In this document: positions 16,793 to 25,803 of the stretch, one piece after another
Layout of the letters: each line of letters begins with the position of its first letter
Position numbering within the stretch: position 1 is the stretch's first letter
Source: Lacticaseibacillus zhaodongensis
GTDB lineage: Bacteria > Bacillota > Bacilli > Lactobacillales > Lactobacillaceae
DNA: 64,000 bases
Direction: 5' to 3'
NCBI RefSeq assembly: GCF_009687905.1
Contig: NZ_BLBG01000007.1
Span: 1-64,000, forward strand
Notes under the pieces: model-generated
Databases searched by the model: none
What the model was told of the DNA's origin: nothing
Seen by the model: the letters and a program-made list of their open reading frames with translations, nothing else
Program-made: the position numbers and the translations under genes

Positions 16793-17899
16793 CTATTTGG
16801 CTTCATTCAGCGTCCGCTGGGCCCACTGCTGCTCCGCGGGGGCCATTTCCTTGCCGAGTGCGTCCTGATAGAACTGACTAAGCAGGCTCATGGGGTCCAA
16901 GCTCTTGTCAAAAGAGTGCACCGGCGTGTCGAGCTGCACCTGGGTCTGTCGATCAACGCCGCAACACTTTGGGTACACGCGGCGCAGGCGGTTCATCAGG
17001 TCGGGAATCACTTCCGTGTCGGTCAGGGTGAACTGGACGTAGTTATCCGAATCAATGCCCCCCGGGACCGTGCCGGCGATGATATCCGCAAAAGAAGCCG
17101 TCACGTGCACAAAATCTGGCTGCTGCGGAATCGCCACGAAGGTGCGCTCCATGGTGTCCGTATCAATAATGTAGCAGCCCTTCTGTTGATCGACCTCACT
17201 CACATCGTACTTCAGCAGGGACCCGGCGTACTGGATCTTCTCCGCGTTCAGCGCGTGCCGGTTGTGCAGGTGGCCCAGCGCCACGTAATCAAATGGCGCC
17301 AGCACATCCGTCGGCACGGCGTCCAGACCGCCTACGTTAACTAAGGTCTCCGAACCACTGTGCGTGCTACCCGCCGCAAAAAAGTGGCCGATAAGAATGT
17401 GCCGCATGCCGGGCTTAAACAGTTCAACCATCCGCTTGACCACCGCGGCCGTTGCCGACCCAATATTGGTCAATTCAGAGTCGGCAAAGTATTCCTGCGC
17501 CTCCCGCGGTTCAAAGTAGGGCAACAAGAAGAACTGACAGTCGTCCATTTCAACGGGTGTGAACGCCTCGGCGAGTTGCGTGTTGAGGTGCATTTTGGTC
17601 GCGGCAAACCACTCGCGCCCCGTCGCCAGCCGCGCGGGCGAATCATGATTACCAGAAATCACCATTAGGGGCAGTTTGTCGTCCAGGTTCAGCGTCCGCA
17701 ACATCCCGTTGACCGTATTCACCACGCCCTCACTAGCCAGGCTGCGATCATAAACATCACCGGCAATGATCATGCAGTCAACCGCTTGTTCACGTGCGAT
17801 GCGCCGTAACGCTTCAAAAGAATGTCGCTGCACATCCAGCAGGTCAAAGCCTGCCAGCCCCCTGCCAATGTGCCAATCAGCCGTGTGTAATATCCGCAT
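16793..17899 (-). CDS. sbcD: exonuclease subunit SbcD
   Basis: 368 residues of the calcineurin-like phosphoesterase fold. Metal motifs are intact: LHTADWHIGR (D-x-H), IIAGDVYDR (GDxxD), VISGNHDSP (GNHD), ILIGHFFAAG and ALGHLHNRH. It supplies the manganese-dependent nuclease to the SbcCD complex. Start ATG 17899 follows GGGGAAGAAAA; 22 upstream in-frame codons have no site. First gene of the sbcDC operon. Confidence 0.95.
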   Translation of the reverse strand: MRILHTADWHIGRGLAGFDLLDVQRHSFEALRRIAREQAVDCMIIAGDVYDRSLASEGVVNTVNGMLRTLNLDDKLPLMVISGNHDSPARLATGREWFAATKMHLNTQLAEAFTPVEMDDCQFFLLPYFEPREAQEYFADSELTNIGSATAAVVKRMVELFKPGMRHILIGHFFAAGSTHSGSETLVNVGGLDAVPTDVLAPFDYVALGHLHNRHALNAEKIQYAGSLLKYDVSEVDQQKGCYIIDTDTMERTFVAIPQQPDFVHVTASFADIIAGTVPGGIDSDNYVQFTLTDTEVIPDLMNRLRRVYPKCCGVDRQTQVQLDTPVHSFDKSLDPMSLLSQFYQDALGKEMAPAEQQWAQRTLNEAK

Positions 17900-17991
17900 T
17901 TTTCTTCCCCGCACTTTCCGTTTATTCTTGTCCTCATTGTACCGCAACACCCGCAACGCGAACATATGTTTGTGAAACTATTCTGGCTAAA

Positions 17992-18023
17992 CAAAAGCCG
18001 CTCCGCAAAAAAAGCGCAGCGAC
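17992..18023 (-). terminator. terminator downstream of the Rgg pair
   Basis: Minus-strand stem GTCGCT.CGC / GCG.AGCGGC with a T-rich loop and TTTTG tail. Modest quality. Confidence 0.5.
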
Positions 18024-18040
18024 TAAGATGATCAATTTTA

Positions 18041-18901
18041 CTACAAGTCCAAACCCAGGACGTCAATACTCGTTTTGCGGGCTTCAGCTAAAAGTTCTTC
18101 GGGACCAATCGGCACCAGCCACCCGTAGACCGTCCGCACTCGCGCCCGCGTTTGCATACTATCGGTAGTCTGTGCCGCGCGAATCGCATTCAAGAAGATG
18201 TACTTAAACCGGTTTTGCAGCATCGCCTCCGCCATCGGCTCTGTCCGGTCGATTTGCCGAGCCAAGGTGGCCACAAAGTTAGACCGCCGCTGAATCAATA
18301 CGCGATAACCCTGCATGACCGCACTCCACGCACTAACGTAAAGTGCAAAATTCCACGGCCGGATCCCCGCAACGCTGCCCAGCACCTCCCGACACAACAT
18401 AAACACCTGATTATCAGTCATTAAGATCAACGTGGCGTGCAAAACACTGACCTCGGACTCATTCCAGGTGACTGTTTCCAGCAGCATATCTACTAATCGC
18501 TGTAACTCTTCCGCGCTGGCGAGCTTAGTTCCGGTCAACTCATAATAAGCACCCGCCGCGGTCATGCGGCCGTAGAATTGAAGCCGCTGCGGCTCCTGGT
18601 TCTCCGGCGCCAACATGGTAAATAGTGCTTGCAGGCGGTTGACGTCCTTAGCTGCGTAAGCTTTATTTAGTTCTTTCCGCAGTGTGCCCTTATTGATTTC
18701 CATCCGTTCGCAGAAGTGGGCAAACTCGCGTAGTGAAACCCCCATTTGCAGTAGCAATGCCCGCAGCTTGTCGAGGGGGATATCACCCTCGTCACTTTCA
18801 AAAGCGTTGAGCCTGTTCAAGGTGACGATGCCACTGCTAACGGCACCGGCTGAATAGCCCTTGAGTTCACGCAGGTGTTTAAACTCTGCTCCCATCTCCA
18901 T
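18041..18901 (-). CDS. Rgg/GadR/MutR-family transcriptional regulator (second of a pair)
   Basis: 286 residues: an N-terminal XRE-type helix-turn-helix (about 1-60, GAEFKHLRELKGYSAGAVSSG..LNRLNAFE) and a helical C-terminal domain with the Rgg-like RRSNFVATLARQID and FLNAIRAAQ segments. Rgg proteins are cytosolic regulators, often of neighbouring genes and often controlled by imported short peptides. It follows the first Rgg gene after two bases, so both are made together. ATG 18901 is preceded by AGGAGGCGTAGC. No short hydrophobic peptide gene is visible beside it. Confidence 0.8.
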   Translation of the reverse strand: MEMGAEFKHLRELKGYSAGAVSSGIVTLNRLNAFESDEGDIPLDKLRALLLQMGVSLREFAHFCERMEINKGTLRKELNKAYAAKDVNRLQALFTMLAPENQEPQRLQFYGRMTAAGAYYELTGTKLASAEELQRLVDMLLETVTWNESEVSVLHATLILMTDNQVFMLCREVLGSVAGIRPWNFALYVSAWSAVMQGYRVLIQRRSNFVATLARQIDRTEPMAEAMLQNRFKYIFLNAIRAAQTTDSMQTRARVRTVYGWLVPIGPEELLAEARKTSIDVLGLDL

Positions 18902-18903
18902 CG

Positions 18904-19776
18904 CTACGCCTCCTCATGCGGATAATCAGCGCCTAACAGCCGAATAGCACTACGCACATACTGATCGTGCACGCGCTTGGAACCAACCTTGGCCAAAAAG
19001 TCGATATCCCTTTGCACCAGCGCTACGGTTGCCGCTGTCGGCTGCTTTTGAGCCGCATAACAGTCCTTCAAGAAGCGCAGGCGAAAGTGATCGATCATGA
19101 TTGCTTCAGGTAAATCGCAGTCCCCGATTGCCTTGAACAGTCTGTCCACCTGGTCACTATGCCGCGCCAGCAGCAGGTCCACAACGTTCATCAATGCAGA
19201 CCACGCGTCCTGATACAAGGCATCGTTCCACGCGTGAATATCATCAACATGTGCCAGCAGGTCCAGGCCCAACTTGGTCACCGTTTCATCGTTAAGCAGG
19301 GTCATACCATTGCCAAACACGATGACTTCCGTTTCACCCCACGCCTGCACGTGACTGAGTTTATTCTCAAGGTGCTTCAACTCGGCGGGACCGACAAGAT
19401 TCTTGCCGCTGAGATCGCAGTACAAGCCCGCTGCCGAAATCAAATCATTGAAGTCGATCTCAGAGCCGGCCATTTTGTAGCGCTCCGCCTGCTCATCAAC
19501 GAGCAACTTGAGGGTAGCAAGATCTGGCTTGCGGTAAGCCGCAACGACCCGGAAGAGATAACTGTCCGGATTACCAGTACTATCATCGCATAAACTTGCG
19601 TACTCCAAGAAACTCGTGTTCATATTGTGCAGACTGGCTGTCAGTTTGCGAACACCCAGGCTAGTTTCTTCATTCTCAAATTTAGAAAGGCTCGCCACAG
19701 ACACCGCTTTGGCGGCGGCTTCTTGCAGCGTTAACCCCCGTTCAAGCCTGATTTTACGAAAATTACTTCCTAGCAA
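18904..19776 (-). CDS. Rgg/GadR/MutR-family transcriptional regulator (first of a pair)
   Basis: 290 residues. A clean HTH at 3-58 (LGSNFRKIRLERGLTLQEAA..SVASLSKFENEETS) and a C-terminal Rgg domain (DAWSALMNVVDLLLARHSDQ, RFLKDCYAAQK). I chose TTG 19776, eight bases after GGGAGG; the upstream GTG 19794 overlaps that site. The two Rgg proteins share layout but are quite diverged, so this is an old duplication or a pair that heterodimerises. Transcribed away from the ABC-F gene terminator. Confidence 0.8.
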   Translation of the reverse strand: MLGSNFRKIRLERGLTLQEAAAKAVSVASLSKFENEETSLGVRKLTASLHNMNTSFLEYASLCDDSTGNPDSYLFRVVAAYRKPDLATLKLLVDEQAERYKMAGSEIDFNDLISAAGLYCDLSGKNLVGPAELKHLENKLSHVQAWGETEVIVFGNGMTLLNDETVTKLGLDLLAHVDDIHAWNDALYQDAWSALMNVVDLLLARHSDQVDRLFKAIGDCDLPEAIMIDHFRLRFLKDCYAAQKQPTAATVALVQRDIDFLAKVGSKRVHDQYVRSAIRLLGADYPHEEA

Positions 19777-19964
19777 GGTCCACGCCTCCCGCACGTCAAC
19801 ATAATTCTATGTACTGATTATACAAGTCATTCATGCACATGAGTTAAATATTTTGAAGAAAAGTTTCTATTTACGATTATTTACAACGATTGTTATTTAT
19901 CGTCACCATAGTTCCGTCCCGAAAAAAGGTTTCCATCCTACCAGCGCGCCACTGCGTCTAGACA

Positions 19965-20007
19965 AAAATAAGGGCTATTCCCAAAGTTCAGGAATAGCCC
20001 TTATTTT
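19965..20007. terminator. strong bidirectional terminator
   Basis: AAAATAAGGGCTATTCC / GGAATAGCCCTTATTTT, 17 perfect pairs with a 9-nt loop, between the ABC-F gene and the Rgg pair. Confidence 0.9.
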
Positions 20008-20048
20008 ACCCACATTCAAGAACTGACCACGTTCCGGTCTACTCTTGC

Positions 20049-21677
20049 TTAGTCCCCATAAATCTGTTTGACCTGTTCCCGCGCAACCGGGTGGGCCAAG
20101 AATTCGTCGTAGGTCGTGCCGGCACGGTCAACAACACCCTTTGGTCCGACCTCAATAATGTGGTCGGCGATCGTCTGGATAAACTCGTGGTCATGACTGG
20201 TGAAGATGACGGAGCCAGGGAAATCAACCAGCGCGTCGTTCAGGCTGGTGATTGATTCCAGGTCCAAGTGGTTAGTTGGGTCGTCCAGAATCAGGACGTT
20301 TGGTTCCTCCAACATCAGCTTGGAGATAATGCTCCGCACCTTTTCGCCCCCAGACAGAACGCTGAGCTGCTTGAGCACATCGTCACCGGAGAAGAGCATG
20401 CGCCCGAGGAAGCCGCGCAGGAAAGTATTGTCCTGCTGATCCTTGGGTGCATACTGCCGCAGCCAATCCAAAATGCTACTGTTGTTATCACCGAACACGC
20501 TGTTCAGGTCCTTAGGCATGTAGCCGCGGCGAGTGGTGACCCCCCAGGCGATACTGCCGGAATCGGGCTTAACTTCTTCCGCAAGCAGCTGCAACAGCTG
20601 CGTTGCCGTGACGTCAGACCGGCTGATGATAGCCGTCTTTTCGCCGGGGTTCAAAATGAAGCTGGCGTTACTGATGGCGGGCACGCCGTCAACGGTCAAC
20701 GCTAGGTCCTTGACCCGCAGCAAGTCGTTCCCGATTTCGCGTTGCTGGTTGAACTTGATGTAAGGGTATTTCCGGGAACTCGGCTTGATGTCGTCAAGCG
20801 TAATTTTTTCCAGCTGCTTCTTCCGGGACGTTGCCTGCTTGGACTTGCTGGCGTTAGCAGAGAACCGCGCGATGAATTCCTGCAGTTGTTTCTTCTGTTC
20901 TTCCTTCTTGGCGTTTGCGTTGGACTTCAGCTGCTGAGCCAGTTCAGAGGACTTACGCCAGAAGTCGTAGTTCCCGACGTAGAGCTCGATTTTGCCAAAA
21001 TCAACGTCACACATCTCCGTGCAGACCGCGTTCAAGAAGTGCCGGTCATGGGAAACAACGAGAACAGTCTTCTGGTAGTCGGCCAGGAAGTTTTCCAGCC
21101 AGGAAATCGTCTTGGTGTCCAGCCCGTTAGTTGGTTCGTCCAAGAGCAGTACGTCAGGCTGCCCAAACAGTGCCTGGGCGAGCAAAACCTTGACCTTGTC
21201 GCCTTCAGTCAGTTCGGCCATGAGCGTGCCGTGCATTTCTTCGGGAATGCCAAGCTGCTGCAAAAGCTGGTCGGCGTCACTTTCGGCGTTCCAGCCGTCC
21301 ATCTCGGCAAACTCACCTTCAAGTTCAGCGGCCTTCATTCCGTCCGCCTCAGTAAAGTCAGCTTTGGCGTAGATGGCGTCTTTTTCCTGCATCACTTCGT
21401 AAAGGCGCTTGTAACCCTGGATCACGGTGTTCAGAACAGTCTGGTCATCAAAAGCAAAGTGGTCTTGATTCAGGCTACTCATGCGTTCGTTGGGCCCGAG
21501 GGTCACTGTCCCGCTACTTGGCTGCAACTTGCCCTCCAAGATGCGCAGGAAGGTGGACTTACCTGCCCCGTTCGCGCCGATAATTCCGTAACAGTTGCCC
21601 TCAGTGAAGTTGAGGTTGACGTCGCTGTACAGTGTCCGGTCGGTAAAGGTCATACTGACGTTGTTAACATTAAGCAA
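20049..21677 (-). CDS. ABC-F protein, YkpA/YbiT type
   Basis: 542 residues with two ATP-binding cassettes and no membrane domain. Cassette 1: GANGAGKST, signature LTEGDKVKVLLAQALF, Walker B LLLDEPTNGLD. The linker is lysine-rich (KSNANAKKEEQKKQLQEF). Cassette 2: the Walker A is replaced by IISRSDVTATQLL, while the signature LSGGEKVRSI and Walker B LILDDPTNHLD persist. A degraded second P-loop together with a WGVTT stretch is typical of the Firmicute YkpA clade, not damage. ABC-F proteins act on ribosomes; this is the housekeeping type. Confidence 0.88.
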   Translation of the reverse strand: MLNVNNVSMTFTDRTLYSDVNLNFTEGNCYGIIGANGAGKSTFLRILEGKLQPSSGTVTLGPNERMSSLNQDHFAFDDQTVLNTVIQGYKRLYEVMQEKDAIYAKADFTEADGMKAAELEGEFAEMDGWNAESDADQLLQQLGIPEEMHGTLMAELTEGDKVKVLLAQALFGQPDVLLLDEPTNGLDTKTISWLENFLADYQKTVLVVSHDRHFLNAVCTEMCDVDFGKIELYVGNYDFWRKSSELAQQLKSNANAKKEEQKKQLQEFIARFSANASKSKQATSRKKQLEKITLDDIKPSSRKYPYIKFNQQREIGNDLLRVKDLALTVDGVPAISNASFILNPGEKTAIISRSDVTATQLLQLLAEEVKPDSGSIAWGVTTRRGYMPKDLNSVFGDNNSSILDWLRQYAPKDQQDNTFLRGFLGRMLFSGDDVLKQLSVLSGGEKVRSIISKLMLEEPNVLILDDPTNHLDLESITSLNDALVDFPGSVIFTSHDHEFIQTIADHIIEVGPKGVVDRAGTTYDEFLAHPVAREQVKQIYGD

Positions 21678-21867
21678 TTTATGCAGGTCTCCTTATTTGG
21701 CTTCGTTTGCGTTTTCTTGATGAGAGATTCCCTGCGTAACAGTGGTTTAGACCACTAGGCTCGCAAGCTCCCGATTAAATAGATTCTTCCTATTCTAGCA
21801 AATTTAGCGGCTGAGCGATACTCCCGCCGGCATGTTTCTGTAAACTTATTCATATTCGCACAGGCAA

Positions 21868-22027
21868 GTGGTCCCCAATGCGCATAGCTCCTGAGCATTA
21901 GAAAAATCGGCACCTATTCCCGTTCTTTGGGAGTAGGTGCCGATTTAGCTAAGCGGAAGGAGCTGCATTGGGGAGCACGTCTACAGGCCGACTCCTCACC
22001 GTAATTAAGATTGGTCAGGAGTCGGCC
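21868..22027. repeat. nested extragenic palindromes
   Basis: Outer arms GTGGTCCCCAATGC / GCATTGGGGAGCAC (21868-21978) enclose a hairpin whose arms AAATCGGCACCTAttCCC and GGGagTAGGTGCCGATTT run 21904-21946; on the minus strand it ends in TTTTT and can terminate the L,D-transpeptidase transcript. A second hairpin GGCCGACTCCT / AGGAGTCGGCC follows (21986-22027). No gene lies between 21678 and 22100. Confidence 0.7.
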
Positions 22028-22100
22028 GACAGCGATAGCCAGAAGTTAATTCAAAACTACTACTTGCTGCGGACACGTCCCAAATACTCGTTCAATTAGC

Positions 22101-22751
22101 TCACCGCACAACGACCTTAGTTCCATACGGAATGTTTCTGAACATCCACTTGGCATCACTGACCGACAAACGCACACAGCCATGAGAATTAGCCTTCTTC
22201 CCCAGATGGCGTGCTTCCTTCACGATGTAATGACCGGACTTACTAACGGGAACACTGTGGAACAGATACTCACCGTGGTTCTTCCAGGAGACCCAATAAT
22301 TAGCACCCTCGCCGGAAGACTGGTTATAAAAGTGCGCGCCGCGCTCCCCCTGAATGTAGTAAGTACCAGTTGGGGTCGGTGAGGCATCGCTACCGGTCGA
22401 ACAGTACATGGTGTAGAGCAACTTGTGCCCACTACGGAGATAAACCCGCTGCTTAGCAATGTCGACCCGCACCCAGATGTGGGGGTATTTCGCAACGTCC
22501 GGGTACGGCTTCTTTTCAGACGGGGCCCGCCAGTTGATGGCCCGCTGCTTTTTGGCAGCCTGCTTTTGGGCCTGAACCCGCTTTGCAGAAGCCGCCGCGC
22601 GCTGTTTCTGCTGCGCCGTGCGAATGCTGCTTTGCGTGCGGGCCTGAACCGCCGTGTTGTGGTGCTGGATTCCCAAACCGGCGAGCCAGATCACGATGAG
22701 AACTGTCAAAATTAAAAGCAGCAAATTGCGATATTTGCGTTTAAGTCGCAC
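22101..22751 (-). CDS. L,D-transpeptidase (YkuD domain), membrane-anchored
   Basis: 216 residues. A basic N-terminus and one transmembrane helix (LLLLILTVLIVIWLAGLGI) act as a signal anchor; a Lys/Ala/Gln-rich stalk (about 35-75) leads to the YkuD domain with IWVRVDIAKQRVYL, TPTGTYYIQG and the catalytic HGCVRLS (SHGCVRLSVSDAKW) near residue 190. It would cross-link or hydrolyse peptidoglycan peptides outside the cell. GTG 22751 follows GGGGAGGTGTCAC. Monocistronic. Confidence 0.9.
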   Translation of the reverse strand: MRLKRKYRNLLLLILTVLIVIWLAGLGIQHHNTAVQARTQSSIRTAQQKQRAAASAKRVQAQKQAAKKQRAINWRAPSEKKPYPDVAKYPHIWVRVDIAKQRVYLRSGHKLLYTMYCSTGSDASPTPTGTYYIQGERGAHFYNQSSGEGANYWVSWKNHGEYLFHSVPVSKSGHYIVKEARHLGKKANSHGCVRLSVSDAKWMFRNIPYGTKVVVR

Positions 22752-22839
22752 CGTGACACCTCCCCTAAATCATCAGTCTTACTATAGTTAAGATTAACAT
22801 TTTACGGTCGTTGGACCCGCGATTTTTTTGTAAATTATA

Positions 22840-23727
22840 TTAGTTTGTTGGCAGCTGAGCATAATTGCCGAGCATCCACTGCAAGTAATCCTTGCCTCGT
22901 GGCTGCGTCTCCCGCACCCGCACCACCTTCACGTGTTCCCGTTCCGCCAACTGCACGATTTGGCTCACAACCGGGCTGTCCGACTGCACGTTGTCGACGA
23001 AGAAGGCCAGCTTGTGCTCCCGGATCAGCGCCCGCAACTGCGCGACGTCTTGCGGAGATGGGTCCGTCCCGTCTTCGATTGCCTTGGCAAAATGTTCCGC
23101 GGTAATTTTGTACCCACAGGCGGCCAGTGCGTAATCAAAAACTGGTTCCGAGGTCGCGACTAAGCGCTGCTGCGAATTCTGATGGTGCTTGATGGCCTGT
23201 TGCAGGGGCCGGAGTGACTTGATATAAGCAGCCGCTTGCGCATCAAAATACGCTCGGTGCTGCGGCTGCAGCTTGCCGTACTGCTGCGCCAGTTTGCGGG
23301 CGAGCTTCGGCATCATCCCCGGATCGTAAAACACGTGCTCATTGGCCCCATCTGCCCGGTGCAAAACGTTGCGCGCCACGTCCACGTGCTGCACCTTGGG
23401 GTTAGCGGAATCGATCAGCTTATCCAGCCAATCGTCGTAGCCCAGCCCGTTAGTGACAACGACTTGTGCGTCCGCGACCCGCTTGGCGGTGTCCGTCGTG
23501 ACCGCAAAATCATGCGGATCCACATTGGGATTAGCAATGATTGCGCTGGCATGGCCATACCGACCCAAAACGGCGGCTGCCACTTCTTGGTACACCTTGA
23601 GGCTGGTAACAACCGTGATTTTGGTCGATCCTTTATCCGCAGAGCTGTTACTGCTTTGTTGCCGGCACGCAGCAAGGGTGAGTGTTAGCAGCAGTGCCGC
23701 CATTAATCGCATAATCCGTTTCAACAT
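22840..23727 (-). CDS. metal ABC transporter substrate-binding lipoprotein (ZnuA/AdcA-like)
   Basis: 295 residues. Signal MLKRIMRLMAALLLTLTLAA with lipobox LAAC, then KITVVTSLKVYQEVAAAVLGRYG, NPNVDPHDFAVTTDTAKRV and NGLGYDDWLDKLI, all characteristic of cluster A-I zinc/manganese binding proteins; late EHKLAFFVDNVQSDS. It binds metal outside the membrane. The ATG 23727 follows AGAGGAGACC; 50 in-frame codons upstream are rejected since they precede the signal peptide. No permease or ATPase gene is adjacent, so it is an orphan here and must use a transporter encoded elsewhere. Confidence 0.88.
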   Translation of the reverse strand: MLKRIMRLMAALLLTLTLAACRQQSSNSSADKGSTKITVVTSLKVYQEVAAAVLGRYGHASAIIANPNVDPHDFAVTTDTAKRVADAQVVVTNGLGYDDWLDKLIDSANPKVQHVDVARNVLHRADGANEHVFYDPGMMPKLARKLAQQYGKLQPQHRAYFDAQAAAYIKSLRPLQQAIKHHQNSQQRLVATSEPVFDYALAACGYKITAEHFAKAIEDGTDPSPQDVAQLRALIREHKLAFFVDNVQSDSPVVSQIVQLAEREHVKVVRVRETQPRGKDYLQWMLGNYAQLPTN

Positions 23728-24069
23728 GGTCTCCTCTTGCTTACTAATAATTAGAACTAACATGAAGTATACAGAAGAATCTGGCTGGCAACAAGCACCG
23801 CCCTGTCCCCCCAGTTGCAAAAAGCTGTGCGAATCACAGCAATAGTTGTTCTGCACCCCGCAGCCCAACGTGACCACTGGCTGCTCAAAGTAAATAACTG
23901 TAGCTGCTAAAAATTAACTCTGTACCATTATCCGGGTGTAGAGCTCCTTTTGAATATAACAGCTGGGCTTGACCTTTTCAGGAACGACGGCTTTGGTAAT
24001 CGCTAACAGGTATGCAGAAGCCACTAATGTAACACCTGATAAACGTTGTTTTAGCGGGATTTGTGCGTG

Positions 24070-24098
24070 TTTACAACGTCTTGAAAAGTCCTTATTAT
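24070..24098 (+). promoter_or_regulatory. promoter of acetaldehyde dehydrogenase gene
   Basis: TTTACA (24070-24075), 17-nt spacer, TATTAT (24093-24098). A TTGTG..TTACAA half-palindrome at 24061-24076 overlaps the -35 but does not fit the Rex operator spacing. Confidence 0.65.
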
Positions 24099-24139
24099 AG
24101 TCCTTGTAAACCTAAGTCAATCTGTAAAGGAAGATAAAA

Positions 24140-25555
24140 ATGCCAGATACAGCTACTTTGGAAAAAGAGACCAGCGCAAGCAAGCAAATTAACGAATTAG
24201 TTGCCAACGCCCAGCTCGCCTTTGACCAATACCAGAATTTCAGTCAGGAACAGGTCGACACGATCTGTCAGGCAATGGTCAACGCCGCTGCTGCCCACTC
24301 TAAGGACCTTGCAGAACTAGCCTACAAGGAAACCGGCCGTGGTAACACCGAAGACAAGGCCATCAAGAACATTTTTGCATCCCAGTACATCTGGAAGCAA
24401 GTCAAGGATGACAAGACCGTCGGCATCATCGGTGTAGATGAAGCCAAGAAGGTTGACAAGGTCGCAGAGCCACTCGGTATCATCGCCGGGGTCACTCCTG
24501 TTACCAACCCAACTTCAACCGTCATTTTCAAAATTCTCCTGGCCCTCAAGACCCGGAACGCCATCATCTTCAGTCTGCACCCACAAGCAATGCAGTGTGG
24601 GGTTGCAACTGCCCGGCTGATGGCAGAAGCCGCAGTCGCAGCCGGTGCGCCTAAGAACCTTGTGCAGTGGATCTCTGACCCCAGCATCGAGGCTTCCAAC
24701 GCTCTGCTCAACCACCCTGGCATCGCCATCGTGCTCGCTACCGGTGGCCCTGGCCTCGTCAAGGCTGCTTACTCAACCGGTAAGCCTGCCTTGGGTGTCG
24801 GCCCTGGTAACGCTCCTGTTTACATTGAAAAGACTGCTAACATCAAGTCTGCCGTTACCGACATCATGCTTTCCAAGACTTTTGATAACGGGATGATCTG
24901 TGCCAGCGAAAACAGTGTTGTCATCGACCGCGACATCCTCCGCGACGTTAAGGAAGAATTCGAGAAGCAAGGCGCCTACTTTGTTCCTGACAACGAGGTT
25001 GAAAAGCTTTCCGAAGCTGTCATCGACCCTAACCGCCACACTGTTCGGGGCCCGGTTGCTGGTCAGACTGCCGAAAAGATTGCTGAACTGGCTGGCATCA
25101 AGGTTCCTGCTGGCACCAAGTTGCTGATCGGTAAGCTTGATGGCATTGGCGTTAACTTCCCACTCTCAGGCGAGAAGCTGTCCCCAGTTCTATCCATGTA
25201 CGTTGCAAGCAGCCAGGAAGCCGCATTCTCCATTTGCCTTGGCCTGCTCAACTACGGTGGTCTTGGTCACACAGCCGTTCTGCACACGCAGGACAACAAC
25301 GTGGTCGACAAGTTCGGCGCGCAGATGCCAGCATGTCGCATCCTGATCAACCAGCCAGGTTCACTTGGTGGGATCGGTGGCCTCTTCAACGGCCTCACCC
25401 CATCACTCACACTGGGCACTGGGACTTACGGGAAGAACTCCATTTCCCACAACCTGTCCACTTACGACCTGCTCAACATCAAGTACGTTGCGCGCCCAAC
25501 CCGGCACCCTGTTGAATTCATCAACGAGCTCCGGTCAGTTATCCGCGCCAAGTAA
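24140..25555 (+). CDS. acetaldehyde dehydrogenase (CoA-acylating)
   Basis: 471 residues matching the N-terminal half of AdhE: KETGRGNTEDKAIKN, GIIAGVTPVTNPTST (NAD-binding), VGPGNAPVYIEKTAN and catalytic cysteine in DNGMICASENSVV (near residue 256). It reduces acetyl-CoA to acetaldehyde with NADH, the redox valve of heterofermentation. The alcohol dehydrogenase half is missing, so this is the stand-alone form. Codon use is strongly biased (AAG, CTG/CTC, GGT) relative to neighbours, as expected of a highly expressed gene. ATG follows AAAGGAAGATAAAA; own promoter and terminator. Confidence 0.93.
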   Translation: MPDTATLEKETSASKQINELVANAQLAFDQYQNFSQEQVDTICQAMVNAAAAHSKDLAELAYKETGRGNTEDKAIKNIFASQYIWKQVKDDKTVGIIGVDEAKKVDKVAEPLGIIAGVTPVTNPTSTVIFKILLALKTRNAIIFSLHPQAMQCGVATARLMAEAAVAAGAPKNLVQWISDPSIEASNALLNHPGIAIVLATGGPGLVKAAYSTGKPALGVGPGNAPVYIEKTANIKSAVTDIMLSKTFDNGMICASENSVVIDRDILRDVKEEFEKQGAYFVPDNEVEKLSEAVIDPNRHTVRGPVAGQTAEKIAELAGIKVPAGTKLLIGKLDGIGVNFPLSGEKLSPVLSMYVASSQEAAFSICLGLLNYGGLGHTAVLHTQDNNVVDKFGAQMPACRILINQPGSLGGIGGLFNGLTPSLTLGTGTYGKNSISHNLSTYDLLNIKYVARPTRHPVEFINELRSVIRAK

Positions 25556-25589
25556 TTTCTCCCGAATTTAGCTGTTAATCAATTCATTG

Positions 25590-25623
25590 ATCCTCCGGTA
25601 CTACGGTGCCGGAGGATTTTTTT
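25590..25623 (+). terminator. terminator of acetaldehyde dehydrogenase gene
   Basis: ATCCTCCGG / CCGGAGGAT stem, ten-base loop, seven T. Confidence 0.9.
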
Positions 25624-25803
25624 GTCCACAGAACGGAGCCATTTCCACTTCTGCAGCTTACTACCCCATCGGAGTGGCCCACCGGTCGAAGCTGAGGTCT
25701 ACAACCTAGCAAAATCTGCTCCGCACTCAACATTTAGGTCCTAAGCCCGATTCGATTTTGATAGTCTGCATTGTATAGTATGAACGTAAACGGGGTGATC
25801 AGA

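Noticed and set aside
20742-21758. 338-codon frame opposite the ABC-F gene
   Set aside because: Antisense shadow of a strongly conserved coding frame; the same holds for long frames opposite sbcC, uvrA-like and P-type ATPase genes.
24061-24076. TTGTG..TTACAA as a Rex operator before acetaldehyde dehydrogenase
   Set aside because: The half-site spacing is two bases too short for the 18-bp Rex consensus; only weak support.
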